Part shown: piece after piece, positions 50,201 through 57,497 of the stretch
Numbering within the stretch: the stretch's first letter is position 1
Layout of the letters: each line of letters starts with the position of its first letter
Assembly (NCBI GenBank): GCA_964609675.1
Contig: CAZSRX010000008.1
Coordinates: 29,196 to 93,195, forward strand
Source of the DNA: CAZSRX01 sp964609675 [NCBI: uncultured Bacteroidota bacterium]
GTDB lineage: Bacteria > CLD3 > SB21
Length of the DNA: 64,000 nucleotides
Reading direction: 5' to 3'
Made by a program: the position numbers and the translations under genes
Notes under the pieces: generated by a model
Databases searched by the model: none
Seen by the model: only the letters and a program-made list of their open reading frames with translations
What the model was told of the DNA's origin: nothing

Positions 50201-53200
50201 TGTCCGGGAAGCTATTGGTGCCGCGCAGATACAGATAATTGTAATCGGTGCCTCCGCTTAATGTAAACGTGTTATTAGCGCCGCGCATGACCAACGAACT
50301 GTCGATTGTCAGACCGCGCGCGGCCTGGCTGAGAGCGACCGTAATGTTGCCGGTTACGACGGTATGGGTCTCGATAAACTTATTACTGACGCCGGCAAAT
50401 TCCAGATTGTGGAACACGGTACCATTGGGATACATGTATTGATTACCGTTCGAACCGTTCAGCAGGACAGTGCCTTCACGCGCCACAAACGTGCCGCCAT
50501 TACTGAACCAGACACTATTACCGGTTGTGGGGGTCCCGCCGTAACCGCTTAGTGTAATGCCCAGGTTTTCCGGACCCACATCCAGATAGCCGCCGACATT
50601 AAGTTGTAAAGTGTGCGTAACATTGATGCTTGATTTCAGCGTATCACTGCCGTTGATGACCAGATTGTAAAAATCCGTTTCTCCGGTGCCGCGGATGGTT
50701 TTTCCGGTACCATTGCGGTAAACGGAACGCGTACGCGGTATAAAAGTGGCCACCGAATCGCCGCCTTCATCCCATTTTTCCCAATTTCCGTAGCTATAAA
50801 TATCGTAACTGCTAACGTCAAACGAGCCGTTAATCAGTTTGACATCCCCCCGGACATCGATATCGCCGCCCAGCGTGGCCGTTCCGGTCTTCTGAATGAC
50901 TAAATTATAAAAACGTCGGCTGGCATTGGTATTGGTGTTAATATTCTGACTGGATTGGCCGTTAAAGTTTACAGTCAATTTATTATTATGGGATACAATC
51001 CCAATGGTATTGGCATAATTGCCCTGTATATATAATGTATCATTGCCGGCAGTGCTGTTGGCGACTAGATTGCCGGCGGCAGAATCCACATTAAAATCAG
51101 TCAATACGCGTAAAACGCCTCTGTTTGCGCCGGATCCAAGCACTAATGAATCTTTAAGGCTTATATTATACGCAATAGCCGTGGGAACATCAATAATCGG
51201 CGCGCGGTTACCGCCCGGAATGACGACCCGGCGTGTGGCGTCCGGAACACCGTTGCTCCAGTTGAGCGCGTTCGTCCATAACTGATCGCTGCCGGCTCCC
51301 GTATTATGCAGCCAGCGCGTAAGAATCGTAGTATAGTACCAGTTTATCCGGTTAAACGGATCCCCTTCATATGCGGAATCCGCAAAAATACCCAACGGAT
51401 CGGTAAGGATAATCGTACCCTGATCTTGGGACTTCCTTATGTTTAAAGTTCCCGTTCCTGAATTTTTCGGGAAGTTAACGCCTTTGATATCATAGATGCC
51501 CGTCAGAGACTGGTTGTTATCGATCCGCAGCAGACAGGAACCCGCCGTAGCCGATCCGTTTGTAAACGTACAATAGCTGAAGTTGTTGAGTGTGTCAATT
51601 TCAGCGCCGTTCTGCACCCAGACGCCGTCGGTGTCCATATACTCAAACTGCGCGTATTTGGCGGCAATCTTGGCGCCATTTTCAATATTAAACTTATATG
51701 AAGGAGTGCCGGTCGTGCTTTGACGGGTAATCACCGCCTCGGAACCGGGCCTACCGACCACTTTCAATTGACCGCCGGTCAGTCGTAACGCTGAGTTGTT
51801 ATTCGCATCCGCATAAAGCTGGATTGAAGAATTGTCTCCAACATCCAGTAAACCGCCGGAAATAAGTAAAGTATCCTGAGTCCCGGTACCGCCGTCATTA
51901 CCGACTTTCAGATCATGCCCGGTAGCCGCGGCACTGTCGTAAACTTTTACAGTTCCGTCATATAACCGGAAATTATTTGCAACGGTAAGATCGGTTTTTA
52001 AAGTATAATAGGATCCGGGAGCGTTAACGATCAGTGAGTTAAACAAATTATAGGTGCCGTCGATTGGCGTCATCTGGATGGTACGGTCGGTTAAGCCGGA
52101 GCCATTGATGGTCACCGTCCTATTACGGGGCAGGAATTGGCCGTCATCTTTTACGATAAAAGAGCCTCCGACGACTAAATCATAGGAATTAATATCGAAC
52201 GTTCCGCTGTCTCTGTAAACATCGAAATAGCCTTTTTCTATAGTAATATTATTTGCAACCCTCAGATTACCAAAAGAAGGATTATAGCTAATAGCCGGCG
52301 GAGTATAGACGCGCACCCAGCCATTGGGGTTGGATATTTTATTTATCTTTAAATTATAAAAATAATTGCTGATGCCGCCGTTGAAGATATACTGCATCCA
52401 GCGGGTACCGGTCAGTTCAACCGTACTTCCGGAACTGGCCTGGAAAGCGCCGTAATTCAGCCAGTGCCCGCCTACGTAAATCGTGGTGTTCGTAGGCAGA
52501 TTAAGCGTTACGCCCGATTCGATAAGCACATCATAGTTAACATCCATATTGGCGGTCAGATTTTTTGTTCCGGACCCGGCAAAGCGGACCACATAAAAAT
52601 CATTCGCGCCTGCGCCGCTTATGGTCTGGCCGGCGCCTATAAAATGGATTGTATCGGCGTTCGGCGTGAACGTGGCATTGTTAATCCAGTCACCTACAAG
52701 GAAAACATCCCGATACTGGTTAACCGCATAATTCGCCTGGACGATGCCGCTTATAATATTAAAGTTACCACTGATGTATAAATCGTATTGATTGATGGTC
52801 GACAGTTTCTGGTCCGCTTTACGGACGATTAAGTTATTAAATTGGAGACCAGGTTGGGTAGCGCCTTGTCCGGTATATCCGCTGTAAATGGCCTGGGTCG
52901 CGCTTCCGACAAGGACAACGGCGCCTGTACCTGCAGTAAAACGCCCGGTGCCAAGCCGGTTATCAAAATTACCCCCAACTTTGAGATAGTCGTTACTGAT
53001 GTCCAGGGTAACACTATCTTGAAATACCAGGTTGCCGGCCACATGAAGCGAATCGGAATTGGTATTGTCAACCGTAATAGTCCGGGGAGTTGTATATAAT
53101 AAAGTGAGATTGTAAAAGTCATTATCCCCGGTACCTATAATCGTTTGATTACCGTTTTCGCCAAGAGTAACCGTCGAATTATTAAAATCGAAAGTCGTAC

Positions 53201-55577
53201 CCGCGTCTCTTCGCCAGGTTCCGTTTACACGCATTGCATAATTATTATTAGAGGTGCTGAAGGTACCGGCCTGATGATAAAAATTGCTGTCGATATAGAT
53301 GGCGCCATATAATTGGGCGACGCCGCCGGTTTTATTAACTGTAACATTGTAAAACTGCTTACCGGCTCCTTGTCCGCCGGTACGTATCTGCTGATCCTGG
53401 TCGCCGGCAAAAATCACCGTATTGTTCCCGTGCTCAAAAATACCGGTGCTCCAGTTGGTCCAGTATCCCTGTATGGTGAGATTATATCCCTGGGTTCTCA
53501 GCGTAACGCCGGCGTTGATTTGAAAATCGCCATAGATACCCGGAATAGAAGACCCGATGGTTTTAAAGGTACCGTTGCCGCCGGTGATCAGATTGCCGTA
53601 GTTAATACTTCCCTTGATGGTTTGATCAAGGGTGCCGTCATATTGAACGGTGCTGTTTGTACCCAGGGTAATATTAGCTACAGGAAAATCAGGGAAGTTA
53701 TTGGCGCCGCGGACATACAGGATAACTCCGTCGTTAATTTCTAGCATGCGGGTCCCGCTGCCGACCGCTTCAACCTGATTCGTCCTGAGGTTAACATAGG
53801 TTACGCCCGAGAAAGCTCTGAAGGTGCCCAGAACTTTCATGGATACACCATAAGTGTTAACCAGGTCTTTACCCTGGGTACCATCGAAGAACACGTCGTT
53901 AAACTGGGACTGGGCTGTGCTTCCCGGGTTAATAGTATCTAAACCGGTAATGTAGATCGTCTGATAGGCAGGCGCTACAAAGTGAATGGGATTGCTAAAT
54001 TGTGAGAATCGGATGGCGCCGCCTACGGTGCCGTTATCCTGAACGTTAAGGGCGGTGTGTCCGGTGGTTTGATTCTGCCCGATATACAGTTCGCAGGCCG
54101 CGCCTTCAAGGTCAAAGATGGTCTCCGGGCCTACGGTTACGGTAAACTGTGTATTGATAATTTCACCGTCTAGCACATACTTATGATACCGTTGTCCGGC
54201 CGTTTGCCGGCCTAAATATAATCCGTAGTAGTAGATGGGGTCCCCATCGGCATCCATAGAACGCACAATCTGGTGAGAATTAGCGTCATAATACGTATAC
54301 CCGTTTTCAAAGCGGATGCGTTCGAACCCGTCCGGAAACATGTCCTGCGTGGCGTTACCGTTGCCATTGACGCGCCGTATCACCAGGCCGCCGTAACAGG
54401 TAAGCGCGTTATCGGCTCCGTCGCCGCGGATCTTGCCGCCGCGCCCGTTAAAGACCGCAAAGCGGTCGAGCAGATAGAAAGTGTTGCCGCTTTGTATCAC
54501 CATGGAATCAGCCACCGAGATCGAATCATGCAAATATTTTACGTTTCCGGTGGCGACCAGCGTACCGAATCGGAAGACGCCCGACGGGCTTACGCCGGCC
54601 CCGCGGCTGTCATATATTGTCTGAGCGCCGGAGCCGTTAAGCGTAAATACTGAGTTAAGGCCGGAGAAGATGCCCTGATTATCCCAGACTCCCCCGCCAA
54701 AAAAGATATTACTGCCATTTGCGGCGAAAGTCACGTTGGTATTAATTGTCAGGTTGCCTTCAATGGTGATGGCTGTATCGAGCGACTTGGTAGTGCCTCC
54801 GCCAGTCATGGTTACATTATATAACGTTCCGGTGCCTTTTAAGCCGATGGCCTGGTTGCCACTCCCGTTAAAATTGACTGTGCTGCCCGAATAGGAATTA
54901 ATAACCCCAAGGCCTGTTATATCGGCGGCGATTAAGAAATTACCGGCAACATTGAGAGTGCCGTAAAGGTTGAGCGTGCCGGCAACCCGGACATTCCCAG
55001 AACCGCCGCCGGATTGGGAAACCGTCAGGGTTCCGGTGCTGATATTCAGCGTGTTACCCACGGCAACGGTCACCGCTCCGCAGGAATCCGTAGATGAGGT
55101 AATGTTTACGGTTGCATTATTATCAATAACGACACTGTCCCACGGGGTCGGTACGCCGGCTGGGCTCCAGTTAGCCGCAGTAGACCACAAAGAACCGCTA
55201 CCGCCGACCCAGGTTTTTAGCGTAAGCGCCTCTGTAAATCCGCCGCCCTTGCCGTTTCGGACATCGGTTTTTACCGGCCGGAATTTATAATCCGGATGAA
55301 CTTCCTCGGGTAATGGATTGCCGGTGACATATCCCTTTAACCGGCGTGATTCACTTACTTGAATCAGTTCATCGGTCTTCAGCCTATCGTCTTTAGTAAG
55401 GTCGACGGGAATGCCGGGGCCTGTAGCGTCTTTCCCGGACGGTACGTTTTTAATTGTATCCGAATACAAGATTTCCCGGGGGTTTTCCTCCGCAAATGCT
55501 TTTCTCGCTTTGGTCTGGGTATAGCCGGTTGCAGCCAGTACAGACACCATTACCACGGTAACAAGTAAGCGTTTCAT
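41298..55577 (-). CDS. Giant (4,759-residue) secreted modular repeat protein with T9SS-type sorting domain
   Basis: Signal peptide MKRLLVTVVMVSVLAATGYT and a C-terminal Por-type sorting domain (LSQNYPNPFNPNTTIEYDLP ... THKMMVIK) indicate export by T9SS. Between them lie five super-modules, each opening with a W..NW.P.GVP cap and closing with a G-x-F-x-G-x-x-Y ... W-x-[YF] junction, containing many short beta repeats of the form GxWxNxG-x-F ... TVxFNGSGxQ-x-I ... FYNLxI ... GTKTLxxxIxVxGNLxI. At least 20 GxWxNxG turns can be counted by eye. Residues ~4,400-4,650 form an FN3-like segment before the sorting domain. The composition (Asn, Gly, Thr, Ser-rich; few Cys) suggests a long surface beta-solenoid, perhaps an adhesin or matrix protein. 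It could instead be a giant structural S-layer-like or gliding protein. No enzymatic motif was seen. The frame is open throughout. Confidence 0.93.
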   Translation of the reverse strand: MKRLLVTVVMVSVLAATGYTQTKARKAFAEENPREILYSDTIKNVPSGKDATGPGIPVDLTKDDRLKTDELIQVSESRRLKGYVTGNPLPEEVHPDYKFRPVKTDVRNGKGGGFTEALTLKTWVGGSGSLWSTAANWSPAGVPTPWDSVVIDNNATVNITSSTDSCGAVTVAVGNTLNISTGTLTVSQSGGGSGNVRVAGTLNLYGTLNVAGNFLIAADITGLGVINSYSGSTVNFNGSGNQAIGLKGTGTLYNVTMTGGGTTKSLDTAITIEGNLTINTNVTFAANGSNIFFGGGVWDNQGIFSGLNSVFTLNGSGAQTIYDSRGAGVSPSGVFRFGTLVATGNVKYLHDSISVADSMVIQSGNTFYLLDRFAVFNGRGGKIRGDGADNALTCYGGLVIRRVNGNGNATQDMFPDGFERIRFENGYTYYDANSHQIVRSMDADGDPIYYYGLYLGRQTAGQRYHKYVLDGEIINTQFTVTVGPETIFDLEGAACELYIGQNQTTGHTALNVQDNGTVGGAIRFSQFSNPIHFVAPAYQTIYITGLDTINPGSTAQSQFNDVFFDGTQGKDLVNTYGVSMKVLGTFRAFSGVTYVNLRTNQVEAVGSGTRMLEINDGVILYVRGANNFPDFPVANITLGTNSTVQYDGTLDQTIKGSINYGNLITGGNGTFKTIGSSIPGIYGDFQINAGVTLRTQGYNLTIQGYWTNWSTGIFEHGNNTVIFAGDQDQQIRTGGQGAGKQFYNVTVNKTGGVAQLYGAIYIDSNFYHQAGTFSTSNNNYAMRVNGTWRRDAGTTFDFNNSTVTLGENGNQTIIGTGDNDFYNLTLLYTTPRTITVDNTNSDSLHVAGNLVFQDSVTLDISNDYLKVGGNFDNRLGTGRFTAGTGAVVLVGSATQAIYSGYTGQGATQPGLQFNNLIVRKADQKLSTINQYDLYISGNFNIISGIVQANYAVNQYRDVFLVGDWINNATFTPNADTIHFIGAGQTISGAGANDFYVVRFAGSGTKNLTANMDVNYDVLIESGVTLNLPTNTTIYVGGHWLNYGAFQASSGSTVELTGTRWMQYIFNGGISNYFYNLKINKISNPNGWVRVYTPPAISYNPSFGNLRVANNITIEKGYFDVYRDSGTFDINSYDLVVGGSFIVKDDGQFLPRNRTVTINGSGLTDRTIQMTPIDGTYNLFNSLIVNAPGSYYTLKTDLTVANNFRLYDGTVKVYDSAAATGHDLKVGNDGGTGTQDTLLISGGLLDVGDNSSIQLYADANNNSALRLTGGQLKVVGRPGSEAVITRQSTTGTPSYKFNIENGAKIAAKYAQFEYMDTDGVWVQNGAEIDTLNNFSYCTFTNGSATAGSCLLRIDNNQSLTGIYDIKGVNFPKNSGTGTLNIRKSQDQGTIILTDPLGIFADSAYEGDPFNRINWYYTTILTRWLHNTGAGSDQLWTNALNWSNGVPDATRRVVIPGGNRAPIIDVPTAIAYNISLKDSLVLGSGANRGVLRVLTDFNVDSAAGNLVANSTAGNDTLYIQGNYANTIGIVSHNNKLTVNFNGQSSQNINTNTNASRRFYNLVIQKTGTATLGGDIDVRGDVKLINGSFDVSSYDIYSYGNWEKWDEGGDSVATFIPRTRSVYRNGTGKTIRGTGETDFYNLVINGSDTLKSSINVTHTLQLNVGGYLDVGPENLGITLSGYGGTPTTGNSVWFSNGGTFVAREGTVLLNGSNGNQYMYPNGTVFHNLEFAGVSNKFIETHTVVTGNITVALSQAARGLTIDSSLVMRGANNTFTLSGGTDYNYLYLRGTNSFPDSVENANFSSGSIVIYDRPAVGDSIQTVKTYLPNGNQINYSNLYLRYGYKTLDSNLKVTGTLYVYNNTTLRMYNPSNRYFNINVGNNLQFNDGANARIDVGSQPSTITLDRNDGTGTGIYLYAGAPKQTFWNLNFTGSGARTVYYDSFDVRGNITVNAGVAYLNLQNFRINGLGGSNTLDLGANCGLYIRNTTGSDSNSFPAGFETITLAASSTVYFDRGNQVIPAVTASGSKIQYGNIYFYGNGAVVTKTLDGDLNCRGNLTIEANTTLDVSTNNYTINCGGYWYNTTASGVFQPRSGRVIIDGSGIQYLYSGNLSNGKAFNKLYLRGNDVRITQRLDVNDSLAIESGNFSLGGQAVYVGGNWYQAPSTTVTTGTGSVTFNRNGPQYISATGRDDFYDLVLSGSGAKYFMTKIDVNRHLTINAGDSLIVNSGDSLFVGGNWTNNGVFIHNNNTVIADGTVNATFTTNMNSINQALTNGFYNFVLNKPNQNDVLLGQTNSDLYVGGNLIIIAGSLDVNTLGFNTVYCYGDWDNRGGTFIARGDTVYLRGKGSRTLRTGYTGIGGNYIFNHLQIDSAGTYTLTGYQMDVRGVFNINRGTIRSNGYDIYYSTTGTDSVNIAEGGVLAIETGSTFYVYQNSRVNVGLYGTAGTLTVIGDSANPAIITRRTGAGTYALTIGPNGTIGARYYKIERTNANGVWVQAGGTIQTYPYNFSDGNFAYPMGVAGATALRIDSLTTSMTRANNNAIWNANFSVNPGGGANNVTFGDATDTLQFVDATGVFSGDTYDNPTSTGIIEWIFSDSISTWNGTYSTNWFNPYNWTPAGVPDGNRRVVIAASAVNHCYTDTNNTPGVAYCKDLTIEAGTRQLMIMDDTLVVHGDITINGTLTVMSGQSLIQVKGNWSNPGTFNPGGGRVRFDSTGIQTLVSGGTATNKRFSTLEVGRNSILAITTNAVQINDTLFIDSFGTLDNVSNVALYVGKKWDNDNGGYYKHGTSTTYFNGTAAAFIYGRDSSDFYNVVFENSGAKTFMTNVDIRGGITIQLSSGVVDGNGKTIQLSGNWDNYATFTPNLSTVIFNGAGQNIYGGGTGGNNPTTFSGLRFEGTGTKTLFTNINIDSGLFDVKRNFDLNVYTVNSLSEADSFQLDAGMNIYLRGYDNFPKNFEYINMNPTSVTQYIRDSVQLIETKLSDGSHFYYGNLLISKQSSGPVYWKRINGDLQARGYIQISTAAMAGEVILDVSTENHNITCGGNFLNYGLLLSDTNEVNNTLTFNGSANQNFYPEGTGKGKRYFNIIISNTGTAPTNYVYLQGLSDLIIRNNLNINEGNFSANGTRDITVQGNWNATSGTFTPSTSTVILTGATKTIRSNGSSFENIRITGSYSLTDAATFNGNMTVLYGSLDLNGQVLNLGNAATDYFVVDSNATLEVDAGAQLKIFGNSAFTVQNGAVFRAVGVSGNVATVTRNNAANYYGFTMSNGTKIHAKYAKFEYMNTYGIYINSATIDTGNNFSYCTFDNGMAEGKMLYLKNNTDTLVIRDVNFPTVPTGQSYNVAKEGAAGHITMQDATGAFEGADYELDAGDRVDWVYTTNTRQWTGKTNTNWHNPGNWSPKSVPTRDNNVIINSSSSNMPTITADTALAKTLQISQKTLTLNGRNLIVTDYLTIDGTGTITVTNSTDTIFVGGNWTNSSNFNHGNGVVIFNGNSGQTFVTGGTGSGKQFYNIVVNKSGGSLVMGANDLQVNNDLRILQGTFNNNGRTTTINGEFYNAGTFTDAGSGEIRLSSNNNKNLTSNGSSFNNLRIDKTSTGSITLQDNLTVVGNLNIASGTLYSNKKTIEFGDGADNLTVSGTLDLNKGSNLRMYAAAAGNTALTVNSGGRINIIGTPDSNVTVTRRTGGTSYYGFTVSSGGTIAAKHALFEYMNTNGVSITTNGTNSGIDATYDFDSTTFTNGQADGSLLKLDGNFTTGDIWMTGVTFPTNAGGVSKNVTRTNATSGDSLIMYDASGAFEGEAYSSGAYLDWRYSTTTYTFDGGPSGTGRSWKVAENWNPNGLPDDATKNALIPSGFTNVQYDTNLTCNNITIRDGATVNVNATKRMRLVGSLLITGTSSSLTLTTGTDTMFVAKSITIGAGATLTANNNKIVCGENWTTTGTFNYGTGNIIFNGTGLQTINTGGTSKPFYNVRIDKPSGTIRLASSLQLRGLLNIVNGIFDLSSSDIEVYGSWYNNGGTFIPNGRTVSFVGNINSSIETNGTTYYRLVVNKNSGNYLQLNSNNNIVTNEFTVSSGGFRTNNRHLTIGGNVTLTASVTMQAGDSLILNGSTASNYDDGNNSIANLVINKTGATVTSTGDSKVINHFIVRDGTFDLSGRNFDYGDAATDSIRVYSGDLLVSGGGNLKMTNGTKVNIYGGSLSILGTSDAIRARLTRLISGNYSINVYDNGTLVMGYGTIEDCNNFNVSGLLQAQAAKVSRFGDGTVININNNGIFRAIGTDTTYANRANIGSVSGNYRMVVASGGTLDVKNAGFFNLGGSGQYGITLQSGALIESTQKMDNTFFLSGTGNAYISMASDQFVSPSGVRFDSAATNRMLYNVSNTSGNGRISFVNYKGTMSGVRYEQDNGDPSYGRVRWSFNETQNVGTSANVIFGNDFRIKTLGNALGSTTVRLISDTLNVAVAAVMRYYTVQSANTVSNDTIRLYYGRDELNNNNKNQLHIWRRSAGVWAMIDTMPGVTMLRDTTELWVQAANYPFRAGILDTLVICDAVNDASLPVELAYFRARSENGKVTLEWRTESELNNAYWLVFKKEISEEEYDKLNKGLITIEQLYSTFASAGQLKGAGTKPSATDYIFEDTEVKSGARYAYRIADVSYDGKINVHDAEYVLVDLPKSFRLSQNYPNPFNPNTTIEYDLPVAAQVTIKIYNILGQEVQTLVNKKMEPGFHKVRWNGLSNRNTAVASGVYIYRITAKALEGKQRFTKTHKMMVIK
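42355..55217 (-). repeat. Five super-modules within the giant protein gene
   Basis: Module start caps (W-x-NW-x-P-x-GVP type) fall near 55217, 51325, 47803, 45455 and 44160; end junctions (G-x-F-x-G-x-x-Y type) near 51330-51400, 47805-47878, 45460-45530, 44165-44225 and 42355-42425. Approximate lengths are 1,290, 1,170, 780, 430 and 600 residues. Just before each junction, modules 1-4 share an end cap: TR-rich strand, then AKxAxFEYMNTxGV, then NFSYCTFxNG-like and NFPTN-like segments. The number of inner beta repeats accounts for the length differences. Confidence 0.8.
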
Positions 55578-55625
55578 TAAATATCTCTCCGTTTTTATAT
55601 TAGTTCTTATTATTTCCTAACTTTA

Positions 55626-55644
55626 AAGTGTAAAAATAACACTT
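55626..55644. repeat. Inverted repeat in the leader of the giant protein gene
   Basis: AAGTGT (55626-55631) and ACACTT (55639-55644) around a 7-base A/T loop, 49-67 bases before the ATG. A hairpin in the mRNA leader or an operator half-site pair. Confidence 0.4.
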
Positions 55645-55688
55645 GTTTGTACATACCCCTGCCATTGATGGTCAATAAAACGTACATT

Positions 55689-55715
55689 ATTATAATATTT
55701 TTTTTAAAAAGTCAA
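55689..55715 (-). promoter_or_regulatory. Putative promoter of the giant protein gene
   Basis: On the minus strand TTGACT (55715-55710) and TATAAT (55694-55689), spacer 15 (short); AATAAT at 55691-55686 gives a spacer of 18. The surrounding 243-base gap is strongly AT-rich and contains no gene. The leader would be about 105 bases. Confidence 0.4.
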
Positions 55716-55820
55716 TAATTTATTTTTTTTCTACTTAAGATGGCCGATACGGTTCCTTTATTACATTTTCTTGGTAAAATTGATTATTATGCTAATTTAC
55801 TTAGGCCTTTTTTGCAATAT

Positions 55821-57344
55821 TCAGGTTTCGGGATTGCCACTCTGGCTTTTATACGACTCTTTTATCAACCCGTCCAGGACCCGCTTAGGGTCTTCCAGCA
55901 CCGCTTCGTCAACGTGAAAGTGGTTTTTCCTGGCCAGCTTTAGGCCAAACTCATAATCCTTGAGCAGTTCAGAAAGCAATTGAATTACTGTTTGGTTGCT
56001 TTTTTCCGAAAGCAAATGAAGCCGGTTAATGGCGGATTCAGAAAATTCTATGACAATACCGTGCTGATTCAGAAAACGGGCCTGGAATTCTTTAATATCC
56101 GTTTTCGTCAGAAGGCTTTTCAATTCTTTTACGGGATTTTCAACCATCGCCTGGGTGACCTTTAACCGCTTTACCGAGGTCGAAGGCAGTTTTTTTTCGT
56201 ATTTGATTAACACATTTTCAAGGATATTTACCAGACCGCGCGCGCCGGTTTGTTGTTCAAACGCCCGTTCGGCAAGGAGACGCAGGGCATCGTCGTCGAA
56301 ATCAATTTCGATACCATAGGCCGCAAAGTCCCGCTTTTTGCTCAGGATAACGCTGCTGTTAGGGTTTTTAAGGATGTGATACAGCGCCTCCACGGAAAGC
56401 TCATTGAGTACGGTCATAACCGGCAGACGGCCGACAAATTCCGACTCAAAACCGTATTCAATCAAATCTTCGGTACGGACTTGTTTAAGCAGGTCGGTTT
56501 TGTTTAGGGCGGCCTGGTGACTTCCCGAGGCGCTAAAACCGATGCGACTGTGGCTGATGCGTTTGCGGATGATGTCTTCCAGTCCGCCGAAGGCCCCGCT
56601 CATGACGAAGAGGATGTTCTTGGTGTTGACTTTTTTTCGTACCACCTTGCCCGTTCGCTGGGCTTCCATGGCGGCTTCCATCTGGGAGGCCATGTCGTGG
56701 GGTACGCGAAGATCCACTTCGGATTCTTCCATCAGCTTAAGCAGGTTGCGCTGGACGCCGGTGCGCGACACGTCGATGCCGCGGAAATTAGTGGCCGAGG
56801 CGATTTTGTCGATTTCGTCCAGGTACACGATGCCGTATTCCGCGCGTCGGATGTCGCCGTCGGCCTCGCGGACAAGGTCGCGGATCAGGTCTTCCACGTC
56901 GCCCCCCACGTAGCCGGTCTCGCTGAACTTGGTCGCATCGCCCTTGACAAACGGAACCCCGATCTTTTTGGCAATCAGCCGGATCATGTAGGTTTTGCCG
57001 ACTCCCGTGGGTCCAATCATCAGAATGTTGCTCTTGATGTTGCCCACCAGCTTCTGCTCCTCGGTCAGCGCATCTTCCAGCTTCATGCGGTTGTAATGGG
57101 TGGCGATTTTTGTGGCAATAACTTCAATCGATTCGTCCTGGCACTCCACGTACTGCTTCAGGTACGCCTCCAACTCGTCCGGTTTCAGGTTAAACTGCTC
57201 GGCCGTCTGATCGTCCCGGGACGGAGAGCCGGCCTTGCTGCCCAGCGTATCCTGTTCGGCATCCTGCTGGCCGTATTTGCCCTTGAGAAATTCTTCAAAT
57301 TCTTTGCGAAACCTTTCCGCATTGCTTTGCGAGGAAATATTCAT
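55821..57344 (-). CDS. ClpX-like AAA+ unfoldase lacking the N-terminal zinc domain
   Basis: 507 residues. AAA+ core of the ClpX type: Walker A IGPTGVGKTYM (around 115), pore loop ETGYVGGDVEDLIRDLV, Walker B GIVYLDEIDKIAS, sensor FVMSGAFGGL and sensor-2 TGARGLVNILE. The ClpP-docking tripeptide IGF is present (RIGFSASG), as in ClpX. The N-terminal C4 zinc-binding domain of true ClpX is absent; the first ~85 residues are charged and cysteine-poor (only a single Cys near 88). A ~90-residue C-terminal extension (IKEFQARFLNQHGI ... KSQSGNPET) is atypical. It likely unfolds specific substrates for ClpP or acts alone; a canonical clpX may exist elsewhere. Divergent from the Crp/Fnr gene. Confidence 0.85.
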   Translation of the reverse strand: MNISSQSNAERFRKEFEEFLKGKYGQQDAEQDTLGSKAGSPSRDDQTAEQFNLKPDELEAYLKQYVECQDESIEVIATKIATHYNRMKLEDALTEEQKLVGNIKSNILMIGPTGVGKTYMIRLIAKKIGVPFVKGDATKFSETGYVGGDVEDLIRDLVREADGDIRRAEYGIVYLDEIDKIASATNFRGIDVSRTGVQRNLLKLMEESEVDLRVPHDMASQMEAAMEAQRTGKVVRKKVNTKNILFVMSGAFGGLEDIIRKRISHSRIGFSASGSHQAALNKTDLLKQVRTEDLIEYGFESEFVGRLPVMTVLNELSVEALYHILKNPNSSVILSKKRDFAAYGIEIDFDDDALRLLAERAFEQQTGARGLVNILENVLIKYEKKLPSTSVKRLKVTQAMVENPVKELKSLLTKTDIKEFQARFLNQHGIVIEFSESAINRLHLLSEKSNQTVIQLLSELLKDYEFGLKLARKNHFHVDEAVLEDPKRVLDGLIKESYKSQSGNPET

Positions 57345-57377
57345 TGTGCGGCTTTTCTGTTTTTTTAAAAATTTTGC

Positions 57378-57404
57378 GATAGTAAATCATATAATTTTAC
57401 TATC
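57378..57404. promoter_or_regulatory. 9-bp perfect inverted repeat upstream of the ClpX-like gene
   Basis: GATAGTAAA (57378-57386) and TTTACTATC (57396-57404) around a 9-base AT centre, about 34 bases before the ClpX-like start codon. Operator-like; no T-run, so a terminator is less likely. Confidence 0.5.
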
Positions 57405-57464
57405 ACCAAACAAGAAAATCAAGAATAAACTTACGCATCCAACCATAAGGCAACACATAGGGTA

Positions 57465-57491
57465 GTCATACTCAACTATGACAAATGTCAT
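57465..57491. promoter_or_regulatory. Crp/Fnr-type operator with three half-sites
   Basis: ATGACA-AA-TGTCAT (57478-57491) is a perfect palindrome with GA-N6-TC spacing, the geometry of CRP (TGTGA-N6-TCACA) and FNR boxes. An additional half-site GTCATA at 57465-57470 is inverted against TATGAC at 57477-57482. Located 30 bases upstream of the -10 element of the adjacent Crp/Fnr gene. Confidence 0.65.
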
Positions 57492-57497
57492 TTTTTC

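Noticed and set aside
42000-54700. Many plus-strand open frames of 60-190 codons opposite the giant protein gene
   Set aside because: They are antisense shadows of the repeat-protein codons and have no domain character or ribosome binding sites.
41298-55577. CRISPR-like or satellite DNA interpretation of the repetitive 14-kb region
   Set aside because: Repeats are only similar at protein level, vary in length and keep one frame; no direct DNA repeats with spacers.
56517-57368. 283-codon plus-strand frame opposite the ClpX-like gene
   Set aside because: Antisense shadow of conserved AAA+ codons.
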